From Bacillota bacterium (GTDB lineage: Bacteria; Bacillota; Clostridia; Christensenellales; SZUA-584): DNA of 64,000 nt. The stretch is taken from contig JAEZKQ010000004.1 in NCBI GenBank assembly GCA_023436115.1, forward strand, positions 124,001 to 188,000. Reading direction: 5' to 3'. The stretch's first letter is position 1. Each line of letters opens with the position of its first letter. The position numbers and the translations under genes were made by a program. The notes beneath the pieces were generated by a model, which searched no databases, was not told the origin of the DNA, and was given only the letters and a program-made list of their open reading frames with translations. Shown piece after piece: positions 8,968 through 17,359 of this stretch.

Positions 8968-9684
8968 CTAATCTGCTTTGAGTTTGTGCATACGCCATAC
9001 GCTGACCAAAACGGCTGCTACGGTGATACCGATCAGCGGCAGTAAGCTCACGATATCAAAAGCACTCCTGCAAAGGTTGTCAAAGCCCCATGTCGCCGGA
9101 AAGATCTTGCCGATGCTTTGAAGAAAATCAGGAAGTAGATTCACAGGGAACATGATGCCCGAAAGCATCAACGAAGGCAGAAAGACAACCTGCGATATCA
9201 TAGTCAGCTTGGACGCGTTTCTCACAAACAGGCCGATCAGTGTGCCGACAGACAAACTCGTGAGCAGGAAGATCGCAAGTGTAGCGAAATAGACACCGGT
9301 GTTTGCGGGAATCTGGGCGTGGAACGTGAGCGGAGCCACAAAATAGATGACAAGGCTCATAATAAAAAGATGGATAAAGCCGGAAATGATGTTGTTCACT
9401 GTAGCCGACCAGAGCGGTATGCCGCCCACCTTATACGCTTTTTTCATCTCGCTGCCGTACATCTCAACAAGCGGGGCAGGTGTGCCTAAAAACGCGCCCA
9501 TAGTGATACCGAAAACCGTCATTGACGGAATCAGTGTCTTGTAGGCCTCAGGGTTAATAGACGTAAAGATGCCTCCGATGAACAAAAAGAATGAGATCGG
9601 GACGATGTAATATGTGAGCAGCACGCCTTTATTCCGCAGATCAAGCTTCCATTGCAGCGCAATACCGTACAAAAATGCGTTCAT
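8968..9684 (-). CDS. ABC-2 type export permease
   Basis: 238 residues with six hydrophobic segments in the ABC-2 layout: one near residues 22-40, then about 55-75, 100-122, 130-155, 165-185 and a last one at 212-232 ending HKLKAD. The stretch SLMLSGIMFPVNLLPDFLQ is characteristic of ABC-2 permeases. It overlaps the ATPase gene by 4 bases (ATGA), so the two are translationally coupled. Together they make a two-gene exporter, probably of a drug, peptide or lipid-like substrate, with a TipA-like regulator in front. The substrate is unknown. Confidence 0.9.
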   Translation of the reverse strand: MNAFLYGIALQWKLDLRNKGVLLTYYIVPISFFLFIGGIFTSINPEAYKTLIPSMTVFGITMGAFLGTPAPLVEMYGSEMKKAYKVGGIPLWSATVNNIISGFIHLFIMSLVIYFVAPLTFHAQIPANTGVYFATLAIFLLTSLSVGTLIGLFVRNASKLTMISQVVFLPSLMLSGIMFPVNLLPDFLQSIGKIFPATWGFDNLCRSAFDIVSLLPLIGITVAAVLVSVWRMHKLKAD

Positions 9685-10544
9685 TGTTTTCCCTCCTTGG
9701 CAATATCCATAAAGCGTTGTTCCAGGCTCGCGTGACCGATGCTTAAGTCGAGAACCTTCACGCCCTGAGCTTTTGCGGCAGTCAGCAATTCAAGTAGTCC
9801 ATCTTCCAGCTGCGTTGTTTCATATATGGTGTGACCCTGCGCTTCGCCGGCTGGGGTGCAATGCGTAAAATCGCCCGTAATAGCTGCGGAAAGCTTCAAT
9901 TGCAGTTTGTAGGTATCGTGCATGTGCGCTGTCAGATCAGCAGCAGAGCCCCAAAAAGCGATGAGTCCGTCTTTGAGTATGGCGATATTGTCGCACAGAC
10001 TTTCCACCTCGGCCATATCATGGCTTGCCAACACTATCGTTTTGCCTTGCCGCTTGAGCGCCCTGATTTCGTCATGCAGCGCCACGCGTCCTTCCACATC
10101 AAGCCCGGCTGTCGGTTCATCCAAAAAGACGATATCAGGATTGCCCGTCATCGCGAGCGCCAAATGCAGCCGGCGCTTCTGTCCTGTAGACATCTCCCGG
10201 TATTGTTTATTTTTTAAGGTGTTAAGACCCAGCCGCTCGGCCAGCTCCGCGGGCACGGCTGAATGATTCCATTTGGCAAACAGTTTTAATGCCTCATCGA
10301 CTTTAATATGATCCGGCAGCGAGGACGATTGCAGCTGAACGCCTAGCTTGCCTTGAATTTGTATGTGTCCTTTGTGATATTGGCGTACGCCCTCCATGCA
10401 TTCTAATGTGGTCGTTTTTCCGGCACCGTTTGTGCCCAGCAGCGCGAAGATCTCTCCCTTCTTTACGGAAAAGGATATGCCTTTAAGCACAAGCTTGCTG
10501 CCGTACTGCTTGTGCAGCGAGTCCACTCGAATCACTTCCTGCAT
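9681..10544 (-). CDS. ABC exporter ATP-binding subunit
   Basis: 287 residues. Walker A GTNGAGKTTT at about residue 37, Q-loop near VQLQSSS, signature MSTGQKRRL, Walker B DIVFLDEPTAGLD and switch HDMAEVE are all present, so the ATPase should be active. A C-terminal extension of some 70 residues (from about 215) is typical of ABC-2 exporters of the drug and multidrug type. The signature motif is STGQ in place of the usual SGGQ, which is common in this subfamily. It starts 2 bases after the regulator stop and overlaps the permease, forming a three-gene operon. Confidence 0.95.
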   Translation of the reverse strand: MQEVIRVDSLHKQYGSKLVLKGISFSVKKGEIFALLGTNGAGKTTTLECMEGVRQYHKGHIQIQGKLGVQLQSSSLPDHIKVDEALKLFAKWNHSAVPAELAERLGLNTLKNKQYREMSTGQKRRLHLALAMTGNPDIVFLDEPTAGLDVEGRVALHDEIRALKRQGKTIVLASHDMAEVESLCDNIAILKDGLIAFWGSAADLTAHMHDTYKLQLKLSAAITGDFTHCTPAGEAQGHTIYETTQLEDGLLELLTAAKAQGVKVLDLSIGHASLEQRFMDIAKEGKQ

Positions 10545-10546
10545 GT

Positions 10547-11335
10547 TTATTCCTCCATAAACGGTATTTGAATACCTTGTTGTTCAAAATAACACCCTAA
10601 CGCCTGCTCGATATAATCGTCGGCCTGTCTTTGTTTATCCGCGATTTTCTCATCCCATCCCTGCTTGTTCTCGTTAAATTTCATTAGCTTGGGCAGCATG
10701 TTAAAATCGCCTCCCGTGAATTCCATAATCATTTCCCACCACTGCTTGGCCAGAGCCAGCCCTTTCTCACCGACCGGAGATTCGCCCCGCGCCTGCAAAT
10801 CCAGCGCCTCGTCAAGAAGAGCGGTATATTTTTCGATGAGCATACGCCCTTTGTCGGGCTCAGACCCGAACCTATCGCGCAGATGGGAAATGAGATTGTC
10901 ATCGAACAGCTTAACCACCCAGTAGTCTGGGTTGTTCTGCCTTAGCAGCGTGACGATATAAGCATATTTGTTAAAATCCACATTCTTCATTTGCAGCACT
11001 TCCTGCTGCAGTGAATCGATGGAAACTGCGATAGTTTTGAGCTGGTCGATCTGCTGCAAAACAAGCTCTTTTTGTTTATCCAATATCCGTGCCACCTCTT
11101 CGGGCTTATCGAGCGACAGCAGCTTCGTTTTAATCTCCTCCAGTGAAAAACCCAGATATTTGAGAGACAATATCTGATGCAGCTTGACGACATCTTTGTT
11201 GGTATACAGCCGTCGTCCGCCCTCGCTTTTCGCGGAGGATTTGAGAATGCCTTCCTTATCGTAAAATTGCAGCGTGCGCACTGAGACGTTCATTTTTTTG
11301 GCGAGCTCACCCACGCTGAGCAGTTCATTTTCCAT
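10547..11335 (-). CDS. MerR-family regulator with TipA-like ligand domain
   Basis: 262 residues from ATG 11335, which has GGAGG directly upstream; the frame could start at 11350 but that ATG lies inside the RBS. Residues 5-75 are a MerR winged helix (LSVGELAKKMNVSVRTLQFYDKEG..., GGRRLYTNKDV, LKYLGFSLEEI). A coiled-coil dimer helix follows (75-115). The C-terminus (about 140-262) resembles the TipAS antibiotic-binding domain (KQWWEMIMEFTGGD). Such proteins bind a drug and activate an exporter. Its promoter shows the classical 19-base MerR spacer with a palindrome, so it should control itself and the two ABC genes behind it. Confidence 0.9.
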   Translation of the reverse strand: MENELLSVGELAKKMNVSVRTLQFYDKEGILKSSAKSEGGRRLYTNKDVVKLHQILSLKYLGFSLEEIKTKLLSLDKPEEVARILDKQKELVLQQIDQLKTIAVSIDSLQQEVLQMKNVDFNKYAYIVTLLRQNNPDYWVVKLFDDNLISHLRDRFGSEPDKGRMLIEKYTALLDEALDLQARGESPVGEKGLALAKQWWEMIMEFTGGDFNMLPKLMKFNENKQGWDEKIADKQRQADDYIEQALGCYFEQQGIQIPFMEE

Positions 11336-11356
11336 CGTTTTTACCTCCATGATTGC

Positions 11357-11410
11357 ATTCTAACATGTGACGTAACGTCATGAGCAATACTTTTTATGAC
11401 GTTTCGTCAT
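11357..11410 (-). promoter_or_regulatory. MerR-type promoter with two identical palindromic operators
   Basis: On the minus strand, TTGCTC (complement of 11382-11387) and TAGAAT (complement of 11357-11362) are 19 bases apart, the over-long spacer that MerR regulators untwist. The spacer is filled by GTGACGTAACGTCAT (11367-11381). A second site of the same rule, ATGACGTTTCGTCAT (11396-11410), lies upstream of the -35, centre to centre 29 bases away. Shared motif RTGACG-N3-CGTCAT. Confidence 0.75.
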
Positions 11411-11510
11411 ATTTTTTATATTTGACATTTCTGAAAATTGTCCATTTTGGAGTAGAATAAAACCTGTAAGCATTGTATAATGAGAAAAAAGCCAAAGGAG
11501 TGATGCCAGT

Positions 11511-11915
11511 ATGATACACTTAATTTACGGAATGAAGGGCAGCGGAAAGTCTAAGAAGCTGCTTGACATGGCCAACGCGGAGGTTGAAGGCGCCCATGGC
11601 AACATCGTTTATTTGGACGACAACAACCGCTGTATGTATGACCTGAAACACGAGATCCGTTTTATCAACACGGCAGACTATAACATCAACAATTCTGACA
11701 AACTCTATGGTTTTGTATGCGGCATACTATCCCGAGACTTCGATATTACATCCGTTTACATAGACGGCCTTAAGAAGATGGCCAAATACGACAGCGATAA
11801 TTTAAAAACGCTGCTGGAAAGCTTTGAGACGCTGTTCTCGGATATCGATGCATATCTGGTCATCAGCGGCGGTGATGACATGCCTGAATATATGGGTAAA
11901 TATATTAAAGAATAG
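11511..11915 (+). CDS. Small P-loop ATPase-like protein
   Basis: 134 residues. It opens with a Walker A motif (GMKGSGKSKK, residues 7-16) and has a Walker B-like IVYLDD and a second acidic strand VYIDGL. No other domain fits in the length. It resembles small clostridial P-loop proteins of unknown role, with a fold close to adenylate or thymidine kinases. GGAG (11498-11501) serves as RBS, 9 bases before the ATG. It is single, facing away from the MerR operon and closed by its own terminator. Nucleotide binding is expected; the partner is unknown. Confidence 0.75.
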   Translation: MIHLIYGMKGSGKSKKLLDMANAEVEGAHGNIVYLDDNNRCMYDLKHEIRFINTADYNINNSDKLYGFVCGILSRDFDITSVYIDGLKKMAKYDSDNLKTLLESFETLFSDIDAYLVISGGDDMPEYMGKYIKE

Positions 11916-11930
11916 TAAAATGATTTTTTA

Positions 11931-11953
11931 CCTGCACAGGGCAGGCGTTTTTT
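11931..11953 (+). terminator. Terminator of the P-loop gene
   Basis: CCTGC (11931-11935) pairs with GCAGG (11941-11945), then CGTTTTTT. Confidence 0.7.
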
Positions 11954-12027
11954 GGTGAGGTCTTTATGTAAAGACGACGAAGAGCGGTCTTGCCCTGACG
12001 CAGGTTTGTTTATTATGGAGGACATGG

Positions 12028-13485
12028 ATGGAGCTTGTAAGTACAAGAGACAGTGCTCAAAAGTTGAGCGCTTCGGCGGCCACGCTGGCGGGTATCGCGC
12101 CCGACGGCGGCCTGTTTGTGCCTGTTTCATTTCCCAATATCTCTGATTTGGGGGATTTTACCGCACTGGATTACCCGGCATTGTGTGCAAAGGTGCTCGC
12201 TCTTTTTTTTGACGATATTCCCAAGATGCAAGAGCTCACAAGGGCTGCATATGCCAATTTTGACGATGAAAGAATCGCGCCAGTTATAAAGACCGCGCAG
12301 GGAGAGTTTGTGCTGGAACTCTGGCACGGGCCGACGCTGGCGTTTAAAGATATGGCGTTAAGCATATTGCCCCGCCTCATGACGGCGGCGATGGACGAAA
12401 AACAGGATATATTGATACTTGTGGCCACTTCGGGCGATACGGGTAAAGCGGCTCTGGAGGGTTTTTGCGACGTTCCCCATACCAAGATCGTCGTCTTTTA
12501 TCCCAACGACGGCGTTTCCGAAATGCAGCGCCTGCAAATGGTGACGCAGGAGGGCGAGAACACGCATGTGGTCGCGGTGCATGGCAATTTTGACGATGCG
12601 CAGAATGCCGTGAAGGCGATATTTACCGACAGCGGGTTTACGTCCCGCGTCAAGGAAATGGGCTACGGCCTGTCTTCCGCAAACTCGATCAATTTCGGAC
12701 GGCTCGCGCCGCAGATCGCTTACTATATCAGCGCCTATGCGCAGCTGCTGGCAGCCGGTGAGATAAAAGACGGCGAGAGCATCAATTTTGTGGTGCCGAC
12801 AGGCAACTTCGGTAACATTCTGGCCGCTTATTATGCCAAACGTATGGGGCTGCCAGTGAAAAAGCTTATTTGCGCGTCCAACAAGAATAATGTGCTCACA
12901 GATTTTTTCCGTGAGGGCGCTTATTCGCTTAACAGGCCGTTCTACAAAACGATGTCGCCGTCGATGGATATACTGATATCCAGCAACTTGGAAAGGCTGT
13001 TGTTTGAACTCACAGGGCGCGATGTCGAAGCCGTGAATGCGATGATGAAGCAGCTCAAAGAAACGGGCCGCTACGATATCGGCGGCACGGCGCAAAAAGC
13101 GCTGGAAGAAGATTTTTACGCGGATTGGTGCGATGAAGCCGAAACGATGGCCTGTATCAAGCGTACATTTGAGCAGAAGAACTATCTGCTGGATACCCAC
13201 ACGGCGGTGGCCATGGGCGTATACGAAAAATATAAGCAATCGGGCGATACCACAAAAACAGTGATCGTGTCCACCGCGTCACCGTATAAGTTCCCGGCGG
13301 ACGTGCTTGCATCGCTGGGTGCGGATACAAAAGGCTTAGACGGTTTTGATATGTCGCGTGAGCTCAGTAAGCTGACCGGGACAAAGGTACCGCAGCAGAT
13401 TACGGCGCTCGAGACAAAGCCCATACGGCATACCGCCATTGCCAACAAGGAAGCGCTTAGAGACGCGGTATTGGAGGCACTGTAA
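12028..13485 (+). CDS. thrC: Threonine synthase
   Basis: 485 residues, the length of the long (fungal and Gram-negative-like) threonine synthases. It converts O-phosphohomoserine to threonine with PLP. The PLP lysine is Lys107 in WHGPTLAFKDMAL, the phosphate-binding loop is ATSGDTGKAAL and the glycine loop VPTGNFGN. TATGGAGGACATGG gives a good RBS ahead of ATG 12028. It heads a four-gene operon (thrC-DUF503-trpS-gph) with gaps of 3 and 9 bases and one overlap. The 110-base leader from 11954 shows no attenuator or riboswitch that I can fold by eye. Confidence 0.95.
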   Translation: MELVSTRDSAQKLSASAATLAGIAPDGGLFVPVSFPNISDLGDFTALDYPALCAKVLALFFDDIPKMQELTRAAYANFDDERIAPVIKTAQGEFVLELWHGPTLAFKDMALSILPRLMTAAMDEKQDILILVATSGDTGKAALEGFCDVPHTKIVVFYPNDGVSEMQRLQMVTQEGENTHVVAVHGNFDDAQNAVKAIFTDSGFTSRVKEMGYGLSSANSINFGRLAPQIAYYISAYAQLLAAGEIKDGESINFVVPTGNFGNILAAYYAKRMGLPVKKLICASNKNNVLTDFFREGAYSLNRPFYKTMSPSMDILISSNLERLLFELTGRDVEAVNAMMKQLKETGRYDIGGTAQKALEEDFYADWCDEAETMACIKRTFEQKNYLLDTHTAVAMGVYEKYKQSGDTTKTVIVSTASPYKFPADVLASLGADTKGLDGFDMSRELSKLTGTKVPQQITALETKPIRHTAIANKEALRDAVLEAL

Positions 13486-13488
13486 ACC

Positions 13489-13764
13489 GTGTATGCCGCA
13501 TGCTTTGAGGTGGTGCTGGGCATACCGGGCGCGGTCAGCTTAAAGGACAAGCGCAGCGCTGTGAAAAGTGTGAAGGAGAGGTGCAAGAATCGCTTTAATG
13601 TGTCCGTTGTCGAGGTCGGGGAAGACGGCAAGTGGCAAAAGGCACGTCTCGGATTTGCGCTGGCGGCGGTGAGCCATACCGCTGCGGAGCAGGGGATGCA
13701 AGCCATCATCGATTTTCTGTATGAGGATGACAGAATAGAAGTCATTGCGATAGAAAGACTTTAG
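13489..13764 (+). CDS. DUF503 (YlxP-like) family protein
   Basis: 91 residues, full length for the family. The segments GIPGAVSLKDKRSAVKSVKER and FNVSVVEVG are the family signature. The start is GTG at 13489, three bases past the thrC stop. YlxP-like proteins are ribosome-associated in some Bacillota and usually sit beside infB-rbfA; here the gene sits between thrC and trpS instead. A role in ribosome maturation is therefore only a suggestion. Confidence 0.85.
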   Translation: MYAACFEVVLGIPGAVSLKDKRSAVKSVKERCKNRFNVSVVEVGEDGKWQKARLGFALAAVSHTAAEQGMQAIIDFLYEDDRIEVIAIERL

Positions 13765-13773
13765 GAGGAGATC

Positions 13774-14775
13774 ATGGGGGAAAAGAAGATTATATTTTCG
13801 GGCGTTCAGCCGTCCGGCGTATTGACCATAGGCAATTATTTGGGCGCAATCAAAAACTGGGTGAAGCTGCAGGACGAATACGACTGCTATTATTGTGTGG
13901 TCGATATGCACGCACTCACGGTGCGGCAGGACGCGGCAAACCTTCGCAAACGCTGCCTGGATACGATATCGCTGCTGTTGGCGGCCGGTCTGGACCCGGA
14001 AAAAAACATCATCTATTTTCAGTCGCATGTTTCCTGTCACGCGGAGCTTATGTGGGTTTTAAACTGCTTTACCTATATGGGTGAGCTGTCACGTATGACG
14101 CAATTCAAAGAAAAAAGCGAGCGCCACGCAGACAATATCAACTCGGGGCTTTATACGTATCCTGTATTGATGGCTGCTGACATACTGCTGTTTAATACCG
14201 ATCTTGTCCCTGTGGGCGCAGATCAAAAACAGCATCTTGAGATCACGCGCGATATCGCGCAACGTTTTAACAACATTTACGGCGATGTGTTCCGTGTACC
14301 TGAGCCTTATATACCTAAGGCGGGTGCGCGCATAATGAGCCTTGCCAACCCGACAAGTAAAATGTCAAAATCGGATGATAATGAAAACGCGTATATTTCA
14401 CTGCTTGATCCGCCCGATGCCATACAGCGAAAATTTAAACGCGCCGTGACGGATTCTGACGGTGAGATCCGTTATTCAGAGGAAAAGCCTGGTGTTTCCA
14501 ACCTGATCTCGATATACAGCGCCGTGACGGGCAAAACGTTTGACGCAATTGAAGCCGAATTTGCGGGACAGGGTTACGGTGTGCTCAAGCAACGCGTAGC
14601 CGATGCCGTCTGCGGCGAACTCGAACCGCTTCAGCAGCGGTTCGCAAAAATACGCGCCGACAAGGACTATTTGAATCAGACAATACAAAGCGGTGCGGAA
14701 CGTGCCTATGCCAACGCTATAAAAATGCTTCGCAAGGTATACAAAAAAATAGGTGTGGCACCGAGGCAGGTATGA
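13774..14775 (+). CDS. trpS: Tryptophanyl-tRNA synthetase
   Basis: 333 residues, typical for bacterial TrpRS. It attaches tryptophan to its tRNA in the cytoplasm. The class I signatures are visible: the HIGH equivalent TIGNYLG after QPSGV, the tryptophan pocket with MADILLFNTDLVPVG, and the KMSKS loop (NPTSKMSKSDDNE). AGGAGGAGATC before ATG 13774 is a strong RBS. It is the third gene of the thrC operon. No T-box leader precedes it, so its expression follows the operon promoter. Confidence 0.97.
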   Translation: MGEKKIIFSGVQPSGVLTIGNYLGAIKNWVKLQDEYDCYYCVVDMHALTVRQDAANLRKRCLDTISLLLAAGLDPEKNIIYFQSHVSCHAELMWVLNCFTYMGELSRMTQFKEKSERHADNINSGLYTYPVLMAADILLFNTDLVPVGADQKQHLEITRDIAQRFNNIYGDVFRVPEPYIPKAGARIMSLANPTSKMSKSDDNENAYISLLDPPDAIQRKFKRAVTDSDGEIRYSEEKPGVSNLISIYSAVTGKTFDAIEAEFAGQGYGVLKQRVADAVCGELEPLQQRFAKIRADKDYLNQTIQSGAERAYANAIKMLRKVYKKIGVAPRQV

Positions 14776-15410
14776 TAGATAAAACATATAAGCTGTATAT
14801 ATTCGATCTGGACGGAACGCTTGTGGATACGCAGCCCGATATTGCGCGTGCGTTGCAAGTAGTGCTGCAAGAGGCGCGCCTTCCCGTTCCGGGCCTTGAA
14901 GAGGTGTCAAGAGCTATCGGCGGCGGCGCTAAGAACGCCGTTCATCTGCTGACTGGGCTGGTCGGAGAAGAGCTGGAACCGCATTTGGCGCGGTTTACAG
15001 TGGCCTATGAGCACATGTGCTGTGACAACACCCGCGTATATGAAGGCGGGGAAGAGCTGCTGCACCGTTTGAAGGAAAAAGGGGCGCGTTTGGCTGTCGT
15101 CACGATGAAATATAAGCCGCCCACGCTTAAAATACTAAACGCGCATGGTATTGATACGTTATTTGACGATATCATCACATTTGACGATGTGGATAAGCGC
15201 AAGCCTGATCCGGAGAGTCTGCATAAGCTTTGCGAAAAGCACGGCGTATCGGTTGAGGACACCATTGTTATCGGAGATACGGTGACGGATATCCGGTATG
15301 CGCAGGCTGCAGGAGCCGATTGCTGCGCCGTGGAGTATGGCTATGGCAACCTGAAGGAGCTTCTGGAGCTGTCGCCTACGTATGTCATCAATAGTTTCAA
15401 GGATATATAA
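14772..15410 (+). CDS. HAD-family phosphatase, phosphoglycolate phosphatase-like
   Basis: 212 residues. HAD motif I is FDLDGTLVDT (residues 11-20), motif II VVTMKYKP (a Thr, as usual), motif III Lys in DKRKPDP and motif IV VIGDTVTDI. The helical cap between residues 20 and 85 makes it a C1-cap subfamily I enzyme like Gph or pyrophosphatase PpaX. The start overlaps the trpS stop by 4 bases. It ends the operon. The exact substrate cannot be read from sequence; phosphoglycolate or pyrophosphate are the usual ones. Confidence 0.9.
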   Translation: MIDKTYKLYIFDLDGTLVDTQPDIARALQVVLQEARLPVPGLEEVSRAIGGGAKNAVHLLTGLVGEELEPHLARFTVAYEHMCCDNTRVYEGGEELLHRLKEKGARLAVVTMKYKPPTLKILNAHGIDTLFDDIITFDDVDKRKPDPESLHKLCEKHGVSVEDTIVIGDTVTDIRYAQAAGADCCAVEYGYGNLKELLELSPTYVINSFKDI

Positions 15411-15428
15411 TTTAGTACGATATGAAGA

Positions 15429-15453
15429 AACGCTGCGCTTTGCGGCGTTTTTT
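15429..15453 (+). terminator. Terminator of the thrC operon
   Basis: AACGCTGC (15429-15436) pairs with GCGGCGTT (15442-15449), one wobble, then a run of T. Confidence 0.8.
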
Positions 15454-15520
15454 AGTGTCATTTTTCAAGTGATCGCAGCGTAAACTTTAATACCCGGGAA
15501 AACACAAAAAGTTGCAGAGA

Positions 15521-15558
15521 AAAAGAAATAGAGGGCTTTGGTCGTGGATAAAGCCCTC
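15521..15558 (-). terminator. Terminator of the Gly/Cys-rich protein gene
   Basis: GAGGGCTTT (15531-15539) and AAAGCCCTC (15550-15558) form a perfect nine-pair stem. On the minus strand the stem is followed by TATTTCTTTTTC. It lies about 100 bases past the stop of the minus-strand gene; no other minus gene is nearby. Confidence 0.6.
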
Positions 15559-15656
15559 TTGCAATCATTTTTGCCAGGAACATACACGTTACTTGTATAT
15601 GTTAATGCTATACCCTATTTTGTTTAACCGGTCATAAGATGCACCGGGAAACATGT

Positions 15657-15890
15657 TTAGCACTTTGCGGATCCGCAGCCACAGCCACCAAAGCCATCAC
15701 CGCAGCAGCAGCAAAGCAGAAGGATAATAATCAAGCAGCAGCAATTTCCGCCGCCGAAGCCGCCAAAGCCGCCTCCGCAGCCATCGCCGCATCCGCCGCC
15801 AAAGCCGCCGCAGCAGCAAAGCAGTAAGATGATTATCCAGCAGCAACAATTGCCGCCAAAGCCGCCTCCGCAGCCACCATCAAATCCCAT
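15657..15890 (-). CDS. Gly/Cys-rich small protein with an internal 35-residue duplication
   Basis: 77 residues, of which I count 29 Gly and 19 Cys. Two hydrophobic cores, NCCCWIIILLLCCC (14-27) and NCCCLIIILLLCCCC (49-63), are exactly 35 residues apart and separated by FGGG/GFGG spacers with a few Asp. The DNA copies (15705-15750 and 15810-15855) are near-identical, so this is a tandem duplication. AGGAGG with a 9-base spacing before ATG 15890 argues that it is translated. Composition recalls Gly/Cys-rich spore-coat or envelope small proteins of Clostridia and YjcZ-like peptides, but I do not recognise a named family. The opposite strand also has an open frame, probably a shadow. Confidence 0.75.
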   Translation of the reverse strand: MGFDGGCGGGFGGNCCCWIIILLLCCCGGFGGGCGDGCGGGFGGFGGGNCCCLIIILLLCCCCGDGFGGCGCGSAKC

Positions 15891-15989
15891 ATATAGCGTC
15901 CTCCTTGTATAAATTTATTAGGTATCCCCTTTATTTGAGGCTCAATCTATACTACGCAGGAGGGCGGCTTTTGGTGCATAATGGTGGTT

Positions 15990-17219
15990 TTACACGGAGG
16001 ATGCGATTTTGTCCGCCTCTTTTTGCTCTATGCCGTCGATTCGGCTCAATTCCTTCTCAATCGTACGAGATTTCCGGGACGCGTCTTCAAGGTTGTTTTG
16101 AGCGGCACGCAGGCTCTTTTGCGTCCGGTCAATGGCGTCTGAGAAGCCTGCAAATGCTTTCCTTGTGGCATCGAGAAGCTTTAAAACCTCGCCCGACTGT
16201 TTCTCGATGGCCAGTGTCCGAAAGCCCATTTGCAGGCTGTTAAGCAGCGCCGTCAACGTGGAAGGTCCGGCTATGGTGACGTGATATTCCCGCTGGCACA
16301 TATCGGACACACCCAGTGAAATGGCATCGGCATAAAGCCCTTCGGTCGGCAGATACATAATCGCAAAATCTGTGGTCACAGGCGGGTTAATGTATTTATC
16401 GTGAATGCGCTTGGCTTCGGTCATCAAGCTCTTGGTGAGCGCTTTGAGCGCTTCCTTGGCAAGCTCTTTATTTCCCGTACCAAACATCTCTTCCTTCTTA
16501 ATGAAATCCTCCATGGGAAATTTCGAGTCGATAGGCAGCAGAACAGAATCGTCCGAGCTTCCGGGAAGTATGATCGCGAATTCGACGCGTTCGCGGTTGT
16601 CTTTTACACCGGCATCACGCATATATTGAACAGGGGAAAGCATCGCTGAAAGCAGGCTGCCAAGCTGCGTTTCGCCCCATGTGCCGCGGACTTTGACGTT
16701 TGAGAGCACACGCTTTAAATCTCCCACGCCTGCCGCGAGTGATTTGACTTCGCCCATACTCTTGAAAACCTGCTCAAGCTGGTCGCTGACTTGACGAAAA
16801 GAGCCTGTCAAACGTTTTTGCAGCACATCGGAGAGCTGTTCATCCACGGTTTTACGCATCTGCTCCAGGCGGTATTCGTTGCTCTGCGACATGTCCTTAA
16901 GCTGCTGTTCCACTGTCTTTCTTAACGATTCCATACTGTCGCGGTTTTGCTGGGCGGTGTCGCTGAGTGTTTTTGTAAAGCCGTCTCCCAACACCTTAAA
17001 CATCTCCATCACTTCCCGGCGCTGCTGATAAGCGCTCTGAGCGCTTTGCTGCTTAAGCTCCCCCAGCAGTGAAATAACGGTCGTTTGTAGCTGGCTCATT
17101 GCAAGGCCCGTATCTGAGGCTTTGCTTTTGCGTGTCAGCTGCAAGACGAGTATGACGGTAAGCAATACGATGATAATGCCAAGTAATATTATTTCTATGG
17201 TATCCATGAATCCATACAT
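15990..17219 (-). CDS. rmuC: RmuC family protein
   Basis: 409 residues from ATG 17219, which has AAAGGCAGG just upstream; ATG 17207 is an alternative. An N-terminal membrane anchor (IEIILLGIIIVLLTVILVLQL) is followed by a coiled coil (about 45-150) and the RmuC nuclease-like domain with GTWGETQLGSLLSAML, VEFAIILPG, LPIDSKFPMEDF and IMYLPTEGLYADA. RmuC proteins limit recombination at inverted repeats; the fold is related to restriction-type nucleases, but biochemical action is little known. It is single, and divergent from the DUF2975 gene. Confidence 0.92.
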   Translation of the reverse strand: MYGFMDTIEIILLGIIIVLLTVILVLQLTRKSKASDTGLAMSQLQTTVISLLGELKQQSAQSAYQQRREVMEMFKVLGDGFTKTLSDTAQQNRDSMESLRKTVEQQLKDMSQSNEYRLEQMRKTVDEQLSDVLQKRLTGSFRQVSDQLEQVFKSMGEVKSLAAGVGDLKRVLSNVKVRGTWGETQLGSLLSAMLSPVQYMRDAGVKDNRERVEFAIILPGSSDDSVLLPIDSKFPMEDFIKKEEMFGTGNKELAKEALKALTKSLMTEAKRIHDKYINPPVTTDFAIMYLPTEGLYADAISLGVSDMCQREYHVTIAGPSTLTALLNSLQMGFRTLAIEKQSGEVLKLLDATRKAFAGFSDAIDRTQKSLRAAQNNLEDASRKSRTIEKELSRIDGIEQKEADKIASSV

Positions 17220-17309
17220 CCTGCCTTTCTTAAGGACAAGTATACCACACAACAGAGCGTTTTTTTGTACTGTCAGAATATAATGGTATTGAAATCCGAT
17301 AATAAATTG

Positions 17310-17338
17310 TTGACTTTAATCGTGCCGTGTGCTATTCT
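17310..17338 (+). promoter_or_regulatory. Sigma-A promoter of the DUF2975/XRE operon
   Basis: TTGACT (17310-17315), a 17-base spacer and TATTCT (17333-17338) stand 22 bases ahead of the ATG. Confidence 0.65.
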
Positions 17339-17359
17339 CACAAAAAATGGAGGTACTCA

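Noticed and set aside
15700..15860. Short direct repeats that could be taken for a CRISPR-like or satellite array
   Set aside because: They are two copies of a coding unit in the Gly/Cys protein, in frame and 105 bases apart, with no spacer pattern.
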